DNA of 32,598 bases from an uncultured Clostridia bacterium (GTDB lineage Bacteria; Bacillota; Clostridia; Christensenellales; CAG-314), in NCBI GenBank assembly GCA_947586855.1, contig CANPXV010000014.1, positions 1 to 32,598 on the forward strand, in the 5' to 3' direction. A model generated the notes under the pieces. It was not told the DNA's origin. It saw only the letters and a list, made by a program, of their open reading frames with translations, and did not search any database. A program made the translations under genes and the position numbers. Shown here piece by piece: positions 1 through 7,427 of the stretch. Position 1 is the first letter of the stretch, and every line of letters begins with the position of its first letter.

Positions 1-36
1 CAAAACCCTGTTAATTTGTAAAAACACTCAAAAAGA

Positions 37-77
37 GGGGCTGCCGTAAGTGAATTTTGTCCACTTGCGACAGCCCC
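37..77 (-). terminator. Rho-independent terminator of parA-parB
   Basis: On the minus strand a 16-bp stem with one mismatch (GGGGCTGTCGCAAGTG with CACTTACGGCAGCCCC) closes an 8-nt loop and is followed by a short T-rich run (TCTTTTTG). It lies downstream of the parB stop codon, after a palindromic repeat. A related GGGGCTGTCGC hairpin lies after argS at the other end of the window. Confidence 0.75.
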
Positions 78-90
78 CATATATTTCCCG

Positions 91-110
91 CTTGCCCCAC
101 CGGCGAGGTG
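91..110 (-). repeat. GC-rich palindromic intergenic repeat, copy 1
   Basis: This is a single palindromic unit, CACCTCGCCGGTGGGGCAAG on the minus strand, starting 4 nt after the parB stop codon in the sense orientation. It belongs to a seven-locus family in this window. The terminator hairpin follows it by about 13 nt, the same repeat-then-hairpin arrangement seen after argS and recF. Confidence 0.85.
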
Positions 111-114
111 CCGA

Positions 115-1047
115 CTAAGCGTCCTCGCCTTTGCGGAATTTGTCGCTCATCCAATCTTCCACAAGGTTGCAGATCCTATCCAGATCGTCGGCGGTAAAGT
201 AGTCGATATAAATGCGTCCTTTGCGCCCGTTGCCGATGGCGGAAACTTTGGTGGCAAATGCACGCTGCATATTGGTTATCAGGCTGACCAGCTCTTTGCT
301 GTCCTGTATGGCCTGCTTGTTCTTTTCCGGCTTGGGATTGAGAAATTCCCTCACCATCTTTTCCATTTCCCGCACGGTCAGCTGATTGTCGCAGCCTTTT
401 AGCGCCAGCTTGAACTGTTGATCCTGCGGCACCACCACAAGGGTGCGTGCGTGTCCTGCGGACAGACGTCCCTGCTCGATGAGGCCAATCACGTCGTCGT
501 TGAGCGTCAGCAGCCGCAGTGTGTTGGCCACGGCAGAGCGGCTTTTGCCGATACGGTCGGCGGCCACTTCCTGCGTCATGTTGAACTCGTTCATCAGCGT
601 TTTTATCGCACGGGCGGCCTCTATGGGCGATAGGTCCTCTCGTTGCAGGTTCTCGATGAGGCTGATTTCTTTTATCTGCTGGGGGGTGTAGTGTCTTATG
701 ATGGCGGGGATATCCGTTTGGGCGGCCATTTTGCTGGCACGGAAACGGCGCTCGCCTGCGATGATCATAAAGCGCTTGCCGATGGGCGTCACCACAATGG
801 GCTGTATCACGCCGTGCAGCTTGATGCTGTCGGCCAATTCTTTGAGGGCGGCCTCGTCAAACTTTTTGCGTGGCTGCTCGTAGTTGGGGTCGATATCCGA
901 CAGCGCAATGCGCACCACATTGTCCGACGCAGTGGGCGCCACCGTCTGCTCGATGGGCACGTTGCGGACGGGCTGCGGTTCAAGGTCGTCGATGTTGTTG
1001 AGTCCCATCAGGGACGCAAGGCCCCTGCCTAATCCTTTGTTTGCCAT
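115..1047 (-). CDS. parB: Chromosome partitioning protein ParB (Spo0J)
   Basis: This is a 310-residue ParB that binds parS sites near the origin, spreads as a CTP-dependent clamp and works with ParA in chromosome segregation. The ParB/Srx CTP-binding domain spans about residues 45-145 and includes GERRFRA (98-104) and ENLQREDLSPIEAARA (132-147). A helix-turn-helix follows at about 157-180, and the C-terminus is a dimerisation domain. Length and domain order are normal. The start, MANKGLGRGLASL, matches the family N-terminus. It follows parA with 3 nt between the parA stop and its ATG, so the two are co-transcribed. No consensus 16-bp parS site was found in the window; only half-site-like sequences lie upstream of parA. 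Confidence 0.96.
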   Translation of the reverse strand: MANKGLGRGLASLMGLNNIDDLEPQPVRNVPIEQTVAPTASDNVVRIALSDIDPNYEQPRKKFDEAALKELADSIKLHGVIQPIVVTPIGKRFMIIAGERRFRASKMAAQTDIPAIIRHYTPQQIKEISLIENLQREDLSPIEAARAIKTLMNEFNMTQEVAADRIGKSRSAVANTLRLLTLNDDVIGLIEQGRLSAGHARTLVVVPQDQQFKLALKGCDNQLTVREMEKMVREFLNPKPEKNKQAIQDSKELVSLITNMQRAFATKVSAIGNGRKGRIYIDYFTADDLDRICNLVEDWMSDKFRKGEDA

Positions 1048-1050
1048 AGT

Positions 1051-1818
1051 CTAACCTTCCTCTCTTTCCAAAAACTGTTTTGCAAGCGCCTGATATGCCA
1101 ATGCGCCGTTTGAGCGAGGTGCATGCAACACCACGGGCACGCCAAAGCTGGGCGACTCGACCAATTTGATGTTGCGAGGCACGGGTACCGTGTATATCTT
1201 GTTGCTGAAATACCTGTATATCTCCGCCGTGACCTGCTTGGATAGGGTGGTGCGTGTGTCGTACATGGTCAGCACCACGCCATTTATCTCCAAGTTGGGG
1301 TTGAGGCGCTGTTTGACGATCTTGAATGTGTTAAGCAGCTGCGTCACGCCTTCCAGCGCAAAAAACTCGCTTTGTATGGGTATGATGACGCTGTCGCACG
1401 CCACCATAGCATTTAGCGTAAGCAACCCAAGGCTGGGCGGACAGTCCACAAAAATGTAGTCGAAATCCTTTTTGATGGGCGCAAGTGCACGCTTCAAGGC
1501 GCTTTCTCGGGCGGGGACGGCCACCAAGTCCACCTCGGCGCCTGCCAGATCGCTGTTGCTGGGCAGTATCCACAGGTTGGGGATCACCGTTTTGATGATG
1601 ACGTCGTAGGGGGCGCTGTCTCCCAACAGCACGTCGTAGACGGTGGTTTGCAGCACGTTTTTCTCCACGCCGTAGCCGCTTGTGGCGTTGCCTTGCGGGT
1701 CGAAATCCACCAACAACACCTTTTTGCCGGCAATGGCGACGTATGCGGCCAGGTTGATTGCCGTGGTTGTCTTGCCCACGCCGCCTTTTTGATTAGAAAA
1801 AGCAATGATTTTTCCCAT
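1051..1818 (-). CDS. parA: Chromosome partitioning ATPase ParA (Soj)
   Basis: This is a 255-residue deviant Walker-A ATPase that partners ParB in origin segregation and, in Bacillota, also modulates DnaA. The deviant Walker A KGGVGKTT is at residues 11-18, the A' motif VDCPPSLG is near 124-131, and SEFFALEG lies near 155. Length is typical of chromosomal Soj (about 250). It is the first gene of the leftward parA-parB operon, with an SD-like GAGGTG a few nt before the ATG and a clear promoter about 90 nt upstream. It is divergent from mnmE. In Bacillus parAB lies downstream of rsmG in the same direction, so the arrangement here is rearranged. Confidence 0.96.
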   Translation of the reverse strand: MGKIIAFSNQKGGVGKTTTAINLAAYVAIAGKKVLLVDFDPQGNATSGYGVEKNVLQTTVYDVLLGDSAPYDVIIKTVIPNLWILPSNSDLAGAEVDLVAVPARESALKRALAPIKKDFDYIFVDCPPSLGLLTLNAMVACDSVIIPIQSEFFALEGVTQLLNTFKIVKQRLNPNLEINGVVLTMYDTRTTLSKQVTAEIYRYFSNKIYTVPVPRNIKLVESPSFGVPVVLHAPRSNGALAYQALAKQFLEREEG

Positions 1819-1903
1819 AGTTCACCTCAACAAAACGTTCAAACGCTGTTTTGTCATCGCAAAAAGGTCTCGGCGTTGCGCCTTGCCAACCTTTTCCAGA
1901 TAT

Positions 1904-1932
1904 AGTATAACATATAATTTTGTTATTTTCAA
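1904..1932 (-). promoter_or_regulatory. Vegetative promoter of parA-parB
   Basis: On the minus strand TTGAAA and TATACT are separated by 17 nt, with TGT before the -10 (extended -10). It predicts a 5' leader of about 80 nt. Two GTGAAACA half-site-like sequences lie just upstream of the -35 box. Confidence 0.8.
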
Positions 1933-1948
1933 CAAATAATGACGTTTT

Positions 1949-1978
1949 GTGAAACAAAATTATTTCCGCCGTGAAACA
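1949..1978 (+). promoter_or_regulatory. Paired GTGAAACA sequences (parS half-site-like) upstream of parA
   Basis: GTGAAACA occurs at 1949-1956 and again within CGTGAAACA at 1970-1978. The two direct copies are 22 bp apart, close to two helical turns, and sit just upstream of the parA -35 box. CGTGAAACA is the right half of the Bacillus-type parS site, but the left half is degenerate in both copies. They could bind ParB for autoregulation, or be chance. Confidence 0.3.
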
Positions 1979-1985
1979 CACCCCG

Positions 1986-2026
1986 CCGCACCTCGCACCT
2001 CGCACCTCGCCGGTGGGGCAAGTTGG
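1986..2026 (+). repeat. GC-rich palindromic intergenic repeat, copy 2
   Basis: CACCTCG is tandemly repeated three times at a strict 7-nt period (from 1989), and the last copy runs into the palindromic unit CGCCGGTGGGGCAAGTTGG. Unlike most copies, it lies between two divergent promoters (parA and mnmE) rather than after a gene on the same strand. Confidence 0.85.
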
Positions 2027-2076
2027 AAAAGAATTTCGCTTGACAAAGAAGGTTCTGTCCATAGATACAAAATGAG

Positions 2077-2105
2077 TTGTCGGTTTGGCGGCAAAGTGGT
2101 ACAAT
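2077..2105 (+). promoter_or_regulatory. Promoter of mnmE-mnmG-rsmG
   Basis: TTGTCG and TACAAT are separated by 17 nt, with TGG before the -10. The predicted start is near 2112, which gives a very short leader that still contains an AGAGG ribosome binding site at 2113-2117. A second possible promoter, TTGACA at 2040-2045 with TAGATA at 2062-2067, lies just upstream. Confidence 0.65.
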
Positions 2106-2122
2106 ATGTTGCAGAGGTATCT

Positions 2123-3421
2123 ATGAACAACACCATTGTGGCCTTGTCCACCGCTGTGGGGCGTGCGGCGATAGCGGTCGTGCGCATGAGCGGCGAGCAG
2201 GCTATCGAAATTGCAAAAAAATTTTTTGCGCCCTTCCCCACGCAGCCCAACTTTTTGCGGGTGGGCAAGCTGTCTACGGAGCACTTCGACGAGCAAGCGA
2301 TGTGCGTGTATTTTGTTGCGCCCCACTCCTACACGGGCGAAAACACCGTGGAGTTTCACTGTCACGGCGGTGTGGCGGTGGCGCAGGCGGTCATCGAGAC
2401 CTGCCTCAAAAACGGCGCTGTGATGGCGCAGAACGGCGAGTTCAGCAAGAGGGCGTTTGTCAACGGCAAGCAAAACCTGTCCAATGCCGAGGGGATAATA
2501 GAAATGATAGACGCCGAGACGGCTTCGGCGGCCAAGGCGGGCGCAAACCTGCTGGAAAACAATCTGGGCAAGCGCATCGTGCAGCTGCAAGATGAGCTGT
2601 TGGACGTTTTGTCCGCATGCGAGGTGGCGCTGGACTACCCCGAGGAGGACTTGGAACTGCCCACTGTGGGCACGGCCAAGCAGCGGCTGCAACAGGTGGA
2701 GGAGCAGCTTTCGGCGCTCATTTCCACGTCCACGCTGGGCAAGGTGGCCCGATACGGCATCGACGTTGCCATTGTGGGCAGGCCCAATGTGGGCAAATCC
2801 AGCCTGCTGAATGCGCTGCTGGGCACCGACAGGGCCATCGTGTCGGAGATACAGGGCACCACACGCGACACATTGCGAGAGAGCGTCAACTATCGTGATA
2901 TCAGGTTCAATTTTGTGGATACGGCGGGCCTGCGCAACAGCGACGACGTCATCGAGGCCGAGGGCGTGCGCCGTGCCAAAAAAGCTGCCGATAGCGCCGA
3001 TGTGGTGTTGCACGTCACCGACGATCCCAACGACCGCTCGGTGTACCCGACGGTGCGGCCGCAGGTGAGAATTTATAATAAGAGTGATTTGTACGAGAGG
3101 GAGCCGTGCTGCGTGGACAGCTTGGTGGTATCTGCCAAGTACGGCGATGTGGAGATCATCAAGGAGACCCTCTACGAGATGTTCAGCGCCAAGGATATCG
3201 ACAGCAGCGACCTGCTCATCACCAACGAGCGGCACCTCGATTGCCTGCAACGCTCCAAGCGGCAGCTGGCTTCGGCCATTGCGGCATGCGACGCCGCCAC
3301 GCTGGATGTCGTCACCGACCAGATACGCCTTGCCTGGCAAACGCTGGGCGAAATCACCGGCACAAGCGCCCAAGAGGACGTCATCGACAGAATTTACAGC
3401 AAATTTTGCCTCGGAAAGTAA
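2123..3421 (+). CDS. mnmE: tRNA modification GTPase MnmE
   Basis: This is a 432-residue GTPase that, with MnmG, installs the carboxymethylaminomethyl group on wobble U34 of certain tRNAs. The N-terminal tetrahydrofolate-binding domain carries SYTGENTVEFHCHGG. The G domain has G1 GRPNVGKSS near residues 218-226, the switch GTTRDT, and G3 DTAG. The protein ends in FCLGK, the family's C-terminal CxGK with the catalytic cysteine. The start at 2123 (MNNTIVALST) is chosen over an in-frame ATG 174 nt upstream because it matches the family N-terminus and has AGAGG 5 nt before it; the longer frame would run through a repeat and the promoter. The length is slightly below the usual 450-460. mnmG follows after 3 nt. 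Confidence 0.96.
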   Translation: MNNTIVALSTAVGRAAIAVVRMSGEQAIEIAKKFFAPFPTQPNFLRVGKLSTEHFDEQAMCVYFVAPHSYTGENTVEFHCHGGVAVAQAVIETCLKNGAVMAQNGEFSKRAFVNGKQNLSNAEGIIEMIDAETASAAKAGANLLENNLGKRIVQLQDELLDVLSACEVALDYPEEDLELPTVGTAKQRLQQVEEQLSALISTSTLGKVARYGIDVAIVGRPNVGKSSLLNALLGTDRAIVSEIQGTTRDTLRESVNYRDIRFNFVDTAGLRNSDDVIEAEGVRRAKKAADSADVVLHVTDDPNDRSVYPTVRPQVRIYNKSDLYEREPCCVDSLVVSAKYGDVEIIKETLYEMFSAKDIDSSDLLITNERHLDCLQRSKRQLASAIAACDAATLDVVTDQIRLAWQTLGEITGTSAQEDVIDRIYSKFCLGK

Positions 3422-3424
3422 CCC

Positions 3425-5284
3425 ATGACCAACAAAAATTTCGATGTGATAGTTATAGGCGCAGGGCACGCCGGCTGCGAGGCGGCTTTGGCTGCGGCTC
3501 GGCTGGGTTGCAGCACCCTCATGCTTGCCACCAATCTGGATACGGTGGCTTTTTTGGCGTGCAATCCCAGTGTAGGCGGCACCGCCAAAGGGCAGATCGT
3601 CAAGGAAATTGACGCCCTGGGGGGCGAAATGGCCGTCAATGCGGACAAAAGCCTGCTGCAAATGCGCATGCTTAACCGAGGCAAAGGCCCTGCGGTGTTT
3701 TCGCCCCGTGCGCAAGTGGACAAAAACGCCTATCACACCAATATGAAGCAGACGGTGGAGCACACGCCCAATCTGCATTTGCGCCAGGGCGAGGCTACGG
3801 ATATCGAGGCGGCCGAGGACGGCGGATACTACGTCACCACGGCGGTGCAATTGCGCTATCATTGCCGTGCAGTGGTGCTGTGCTGCGGAGTGTACCTCAA
3901 CTCTCGCACGTTGGTGGGGCAGTGCGTGCGGGACAGCGGCCCCAACGGGTTTGCCAACGCCAAGCAGCTGTCGGATAGTTTGGTGCGGCTGGGCTTTGAG
4001 CTGCATCGCTTCAAGACGGGCACCCCCGCAAGGGTGCGGCTGGACTCTATCGATCTGGCCAAGACAGTCGAGCAGAAAGGCGAAGAGGACGTTGCGCCCT
4101 TCTCCTACATGACGCCGTCGGTGCCGTCCGCCAAGCGCAGCTGCTATCTGACCTACTCTACCGAGCAAACCAAGCGCATAATTTTGCAAAACAAGCACCT
4201 TGCGCCCATCTACAACGGCAGTATCAACGGCGTTGGGCCGAGATATTGCCCCAGCATAGAGGACAAAGTGGTGCGCTTTGCCGACAAGGAGCGCCACCAG
4301 ATATTTTTGGAGCCGGAGTCGGAAGATACCTGCGAGTTTTACGTGCAGGGGGCGTCCAGCTCCATGCCGGCAGACGTGCAGGAGCAGATCTACCACAGCA
4401 TCGAGGGGCTGGAAAACGCCGAAATAATGCGGGACGCCTACGCCATCGAGTACGACTGTATCGACGCCACCCAATTGGACGCATCGCTGATGGCCAAGCA
4501 CCTTGCGGGTGTGTTTTTTGCGGGGCAGATCAACGGCACCAGCGGTTACGAAGAGGCCGCAGGGCAGGGCATTGTGGCGGGTATCAACGCCGAGCGCTAT
4601 GTGCACGGCAAGCCGCCCTTTACGCTGCGGCGGGACAACAGCTACATCGGCGTGCTGATAGACGACATCACCACCAAGCAAAACACCGAGCCCTATCGCA
4701 TGATGACCAGCCGTGCCGAATATCGTCTGGTGCTGCGGCAGGATAACGCCGACTTGCGCCTGACAGAGTTGGGCAGGCAAATCGGGCTGGTGAGCGACGA
4801 GCGCTACAACAAATTTTTGCACAAAAAACAGCAAATCGAGCAGGGCATGCAGCAGTTGAATACGGTGGTGTCGCCCAAGGTGTACGGGTCGCTGTTTGAG
4901 CAAAAGGGCGAGGCTGTCACGGGCGCAGGATTGACCCTTGACGAGATGCTTCGCCGCCCCAACATATCTGCCAAGGACGTGCAGCAACTGGGCTACTTGC
5001 AGGGGTTGGACGGCGACGCCTTGCAGCAAATCGAGCTGGAAAGCAAATATAGCGGCTACATCCGCAAGGAGCAAGAGGCCATTGCACAGGCCGCCAAGCT
5101 GGAAAACAAGCTGTTGCCACCCGATATCGACTACATGTCCATCGACGGTTTGCGCATAGAGGCACGGCAAAAGCTGGACAAGATCCGCCCCAAAAATCTG
5201 GGCCAGGCAGGCAGGATATTGGGCGTGTCGCCTGCGGATATACAGATACTCATCGTGTATCTTGCACAAGTTATCCACAAATGA
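3425..5284 (+). CDS. mnmG: tRNA uridine-5-carboxymethylaminomethyl modification enzyme MnmG
   Basis: This is a 619-residue FAD enzyme, the partner of MnmE in wobble-uridine modification. The Rossmann FAD-binding motif GAGHAGCEAA is near residues 12-21, followed by the family segments NPSVGGTAKG and DKSLLQMRMLNRGKGPAV. The helical C-terminus ends in ILGVSPADIQILIVYL, typical of the family. Length is normal (about 620-630). It begins 3 nt after the mnmE stop. Its last codons contain a perfect DnaA-box sequence (5271-5279), which may be coincidental. Confidence 0.97.
   Translation: MTNKNFDVIVIGAGHAGCEAALAAARLGCSTLMLATNLDTVAFLACNPSVGGTAKGQIVKEIDALGGEMAVNADKSLLQMRMLNRGKGPAVFSPRAQVDKNAYHTNMKQTVEHTPNLHLRQGEATDIEAAEDGGYYVTTAVQLRYHCRAVVLCCGVYLNSRTLVGQCVRDSGPNGFANAKQLSDSLVRLGFELHRFKTGTPARVRLDSIDLAKTVEQKGEEDVAPFSYMTPSVPSAKRSCYLTYSTEQTKRIILQNKHLAPIYNGSINGVGPRYCPSIEDKVVRFADKERHQIFLEPESEDTCEFYVQGASSSMPADVQEQIYHSIEGLENAEIMRDAYAIEYDCIDATQLDASLMAKHLAGVFFAGQINGTSGYEEAAGQGIVAGINAERYVHGKPPFTLRRDNSYIGVLIDDITTKQNTEPYRMMTSRAEYRLVLRQDNADLRLTELGRQIGLVSDERYNKFLHKKQQIEQGMQQLNTVVSPKVYGSLFEQKGEAVTGAGLTLDEMLRRPNISAKDVQQLGYLQGLDGDALQQIELESKYSGYIRKEQEAIAQAAKLENKLLPPDIDYMSIDGLRIEARQKLDKIRPKNLGQAGRILGVSPADIQILIVYLAQVIHK
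5271..5279 (+). promoter_or_regulatory. Perfect DnaA box TTATCCACA
   Basis: TTATCCACA lies in the last codons of mnmG. It is the only perfect consensus 9-mer I found in the window. It is isolated and about 3.1 kb from dnaA, so it is more likely a single DnaA-binding or titration site, or chance, than an origin. Confidence 0.4.
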
Positions 5285-5335
5285 TTTGCGCAACTGCGGC
5301 GCTTGTAGTGCACAACTAAGGCAGTTAAAGGACGT
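5285..5335 (+). repeat. CAACTGCGG-family repeat before rsmG
   Basis: TTTGCGCAACTGCGGC at 5285-5300 is an exact 16-nt match, inverted, to 8163-8178 after the nitroreductase gene. It is followed by GTGCAC and then AAAGGACGTAAC. The same series CAACTGCGG, GCAC, AAAGGA occurs on both sides of dnaA. The AAAGGA here serves as the ribosome binding site of rsmG. Confidence 0.5.
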
Positions 5336-5339
5336 AACC

Positions 5340-6014
5340 GTGAACAAACTTGCTATGAAAGACATAGATATCCACAATGGAGAGTTGGCAGACAAGTTGC
5401 AGGTGTATGCCGACTTTTTGCTGTCGGAAAACGAAAAATACAACCTCACCGCCATCACCGATCGCCAAGAAATCCGGGTCAGGCACTTCGAGGACAGTAT
5501 TTTGGGCAGCGTGGCTCTGCCGCAAGGGGCAACCGTGTGCGATATCGGTTGCGGCGCAGGGTTCCCGTCGCTGCCGCTCAAACTTGTTCGGCCGGATATA
5601 TCGGTGACGCTGGTGGACAGTCTGCAAAAGCGGGTGGATTTTTGCCGCACTCTTTGCGACAAATTGGACGTCGAGGCGCAGTTTTTCCACGACCGTGCCG
5701 AGGATTTTTGCCGCAGCCATCGTGAGCAATTCGATGTGGCCACCGCCCGTGCCGTTGCCCCGCTCAACGTGCTGTTGGAGTACACTGCCCCATGCGTAAA
5801 GGTGGGCGGCAGCGTCGTCGCCTACAAAACGGATACCTCCGAGCTGGACCTTGCCGCAAACGCCGCCCGCACTCTGGGTGTGCAATTTTGCAATCACTTC
5901 GACTTTGTTCTGTCCGACGGCAGCCGCCGCAGTCTGCTTGTTTTCCGCAAGATTTCGCCCACGCCGCCCCGCTATCCCCGCCCGCAAAACAAGCCGCGCA
6001 AGCAGCCCTTGTGA
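5340..6014 (+). CDS. rsmG: 16S rRNA (guanine527-N7)-methyltransferase RsmG
   Basis: This is a 224-residue SAM-dependent methyltransferase that makes m7G527 in 16S rRNA. Visible motifs are YNLTAI (34-39), RHFEDS (48-53), the SAM-binding loop DIGCGAGFPS (68-77), VDSLQKRVDF and ATARAVAPL. The GTG at 5340 is chosen because AAAGGA lies 7 nt upstream and the following residues match the family N-terminus. An in-frame ATG at 5262 would overlap the end of mnmG and add an unconserved segment. It lies 55 nt after mnmG in the same direction. The C-terminus after LLVFRKI is Pro/Arg/Lys-rich (PPRYPRPQNKPRKQP), a basic tail. Confidence 0.94.
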   Translation: MNKLAMKDIDIHNGELADKLQVYADFLLSENEKYNLTAITDRQEIRVRHFEDSILGSVALPQGATVCDIGCGAGFPSLPLKLVRPDISVTLVDSLQKRVDFCRTLCDKLDVEAQFFHDRAEDFCRSHREQFDVATARAVAPLNVLLEYTAPCVKVGGSVVAYKTDTSELDLAANAARTLGVQFCNHFDFVLSDGSRRSLLVFRKISPTPPRYPRPQNKPRKQPL

Positions 6015-6080
6015 TCCTCTGCAAAAAGCGCCTGCAATTTTTTTGCCAAAACAAAAGTGTCAGCGTCGATTGTGTTTGGT

Positions 6081-6109
6081 TTGACATATTCGGTGCGCAG
6101 TTATATAAT
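6081..6109 (+). promoter_or_regulatory. Consensus sigma-A promoter of the pnuC-like operon
   Basis: TTGACA (6081-6086) and TATAAT (6104-6109) are separated by exactly 17 nt, a perfect consensus promoter. The leader to the ATG at 6141 is about 25 nt, too short for a riboswitch. Confidence 0.9.
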
Positions 6110-6140
6110 TATTACATTCTCACCAACGAGGTACACACCG

Positions 6141-7415
6141 ATGGAGTCGGAAGAGCAACAACTTACCCAACAGACGCCGCAGCCCGCCCCCAAAAAATCT
6201 TTCGGCGCACGCTGCAAGGAGCTGTGGAACTACTTTACCCTATACGAAAAGATATGGTTTTTTTCCATATTGGTGGTGGCAATCGTGTTTGCGTTTGTCT
6301 TTCCCGAGACGGACGAGCCCACCTACACCGTCACACTGGACAAATCCGCCTACACAACGGCAGCGGCGGGAGACTTTTCCACCCTCAGCTTCGAGGGTAC
6401 GCAGGATAGCTACGTCATCTGCCACCTGGATATAACCGAAGGCGACGGCACGCAGCACAGTTTCAGCATGACGGAAATTTCCGGCTATGGCGAGTGGTCG
6501 GTGGAGCCGGGCGACGAAAAGGACGAGGTGGCCAGCATGACGCTGCAACTTGGCCTGTACGACAAAAAAACGGATACCGTCCGCCCATTTGACTTTGCCA
6601 TAGACGCCAACACCACCATCGCAATGGAGTGCTACTACAACGGCGACGAGGACGAACCCATGCCGCTTACGGTATCCCTTGTCAACGCCAACGGCGACAA
6701 GCTTCTGGACAGCGCCGAGCTGGTGCTGCAAGAGGGCGAGCTTGTCAGGATGAACAGCTTTTTGGTGGGAGTGGGCTGGATAACCTTTTTGTACGTGTTG
6801 GACGTGGTGCTCAACATCGCCTGCGAGCTGCTCATCTCCAAGCAAAGCAAGTGGAATTTTATCGTGTCGCTGGGCGTGGAGATAGTGGAGATCATCACCT
6901 GTATTGTGTGCCTCTACCGCTTTGCCACCATGGCCGTGACGCTGCTGTTCTGGATCCCGTGCGACATCATCAGCTTTGTGATGTGGCACCGCCACCCGGA
7001 CAGGCAGCAGGAAGAGCTTACCGTCGTCAAAAAACTCAATTGGTGGCAGGACGTGCTGCTTGTCGGCGCAATAGCCGTGTGGACGGTGGGCGTGGGATAT
7101 CTGCTTACCCTGATAGAGGTAGAGGGGGGCATATTTGCCACCAACCTTGCGTTTGAGCGCATCGTGTGCTATCTGGACGCCGCCGCCAGCGCAGTGGGTA
7201 TCGCCAACGGGCTGCTGATACTGTTCCGCTATCGAGAGCAGTGGATCGCCTGGTACATTGTGGCCATATTGGAGACCATCATCGACATCATGGCGCAGCA
7301 ATGGATATTGCTGGTGCTAAAAGCGGGCTACCTCACCAACACCACCTACGGCTACATCAAGTGGACGCAATACATTCGCTCGCACAAACAGCAGACCGAG
7401 CAACAAACCGCATAA
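6141..7415 (+). CDS. PnuC-family nicotinamide riboside/vitamin transporter with an inserted extracytoplasmic domain
   Basis: This is a 424-residue membrane protein. The C-terminal half resembles PnuC transporters: several helices, FWIPCDIISFVMWHRH, a WWQD segment, NGLLILFRYREQWIAWYIV, and the typical ending YGYIKWTQYI. PnuC proteins take up nicotinamide riboside (relatives take up other vitamins) by facilitated diffusion. The first helix is at about residues 38-55. It is followed by about 145 mostly polar residues (56-200) with repeated acidic, Thr-rich strands, predicted to lie outside the membrane, before the remaining helices. Ordinary PnuC proteins have no such insert. The start at 6141 follows GAGGT by 8 nt; an in-frame ATG at 6057 lies upstream of the promoter. 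The nitroreductase gene follows after 12 nt. The family call is fairly sure; the substrate is not. Confidence 0.7.
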   Translation: MESEEQQLTQQTPQPAPKKSFGARCKELWNYFTLYEKIWFFSILVVAIVFAFVFPETDEPTYTVTLDKSAYTTAAAGDFSTLSFEGTQDSYVICHLDITEGDGTQHSFSMTEISGYGEWSVEPGDEKDEVASMTLQLGLYDKKTDTVRPFDFAIDANTTIAMECYYNGDEDEPMPLTVSLVNANGDKLLDSAELVLQEGELVRMNSFLVGVGWITFLYVLDVVLNIACELLISKQSKWNFIVSLGVEIVEIITCIVCLYRFATMAVTLLFWIPCDIISFVMWHRHPDRQQEELTVVKKLNWWQDVLLVGAIAVWTVGVGYLLTLIEVEGGIFATNLAFERIVCYLDAAASAVGIANGLLILFRYREQWIAWYIVAILETIIDIMAQQWILLVLKAGYLTNTTYGYIKWTQYIRSHKQQTEQQTA

Positions 7416-7427
7416 CAAGGAGACATC

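Noticed and set aside
1963..1978. Full parS site
   Set aside because: Only the right half (CGTGAAACA) fits; the left half has about five mismatches.
1793..5785. Very long antisense open frame opposite mnmE, mnmG and rsmG
   Set aside because: It runs across three well-recognised genes on the other strand and is low-complexity in composition (His, Leu and Gln rich). It is a by-product of GC-rich codon use. The same holds for long antisense frames at 14767-16656 and 29572-32442.
6015..6140. Terminator after rsmG or NAD riboswitch before the PnuC-like gene
   Set aside because: The only stem before the T-run near 6040 has 4 bp, and the leader after the promoter is about 25 nt, too short for a riboswitch.
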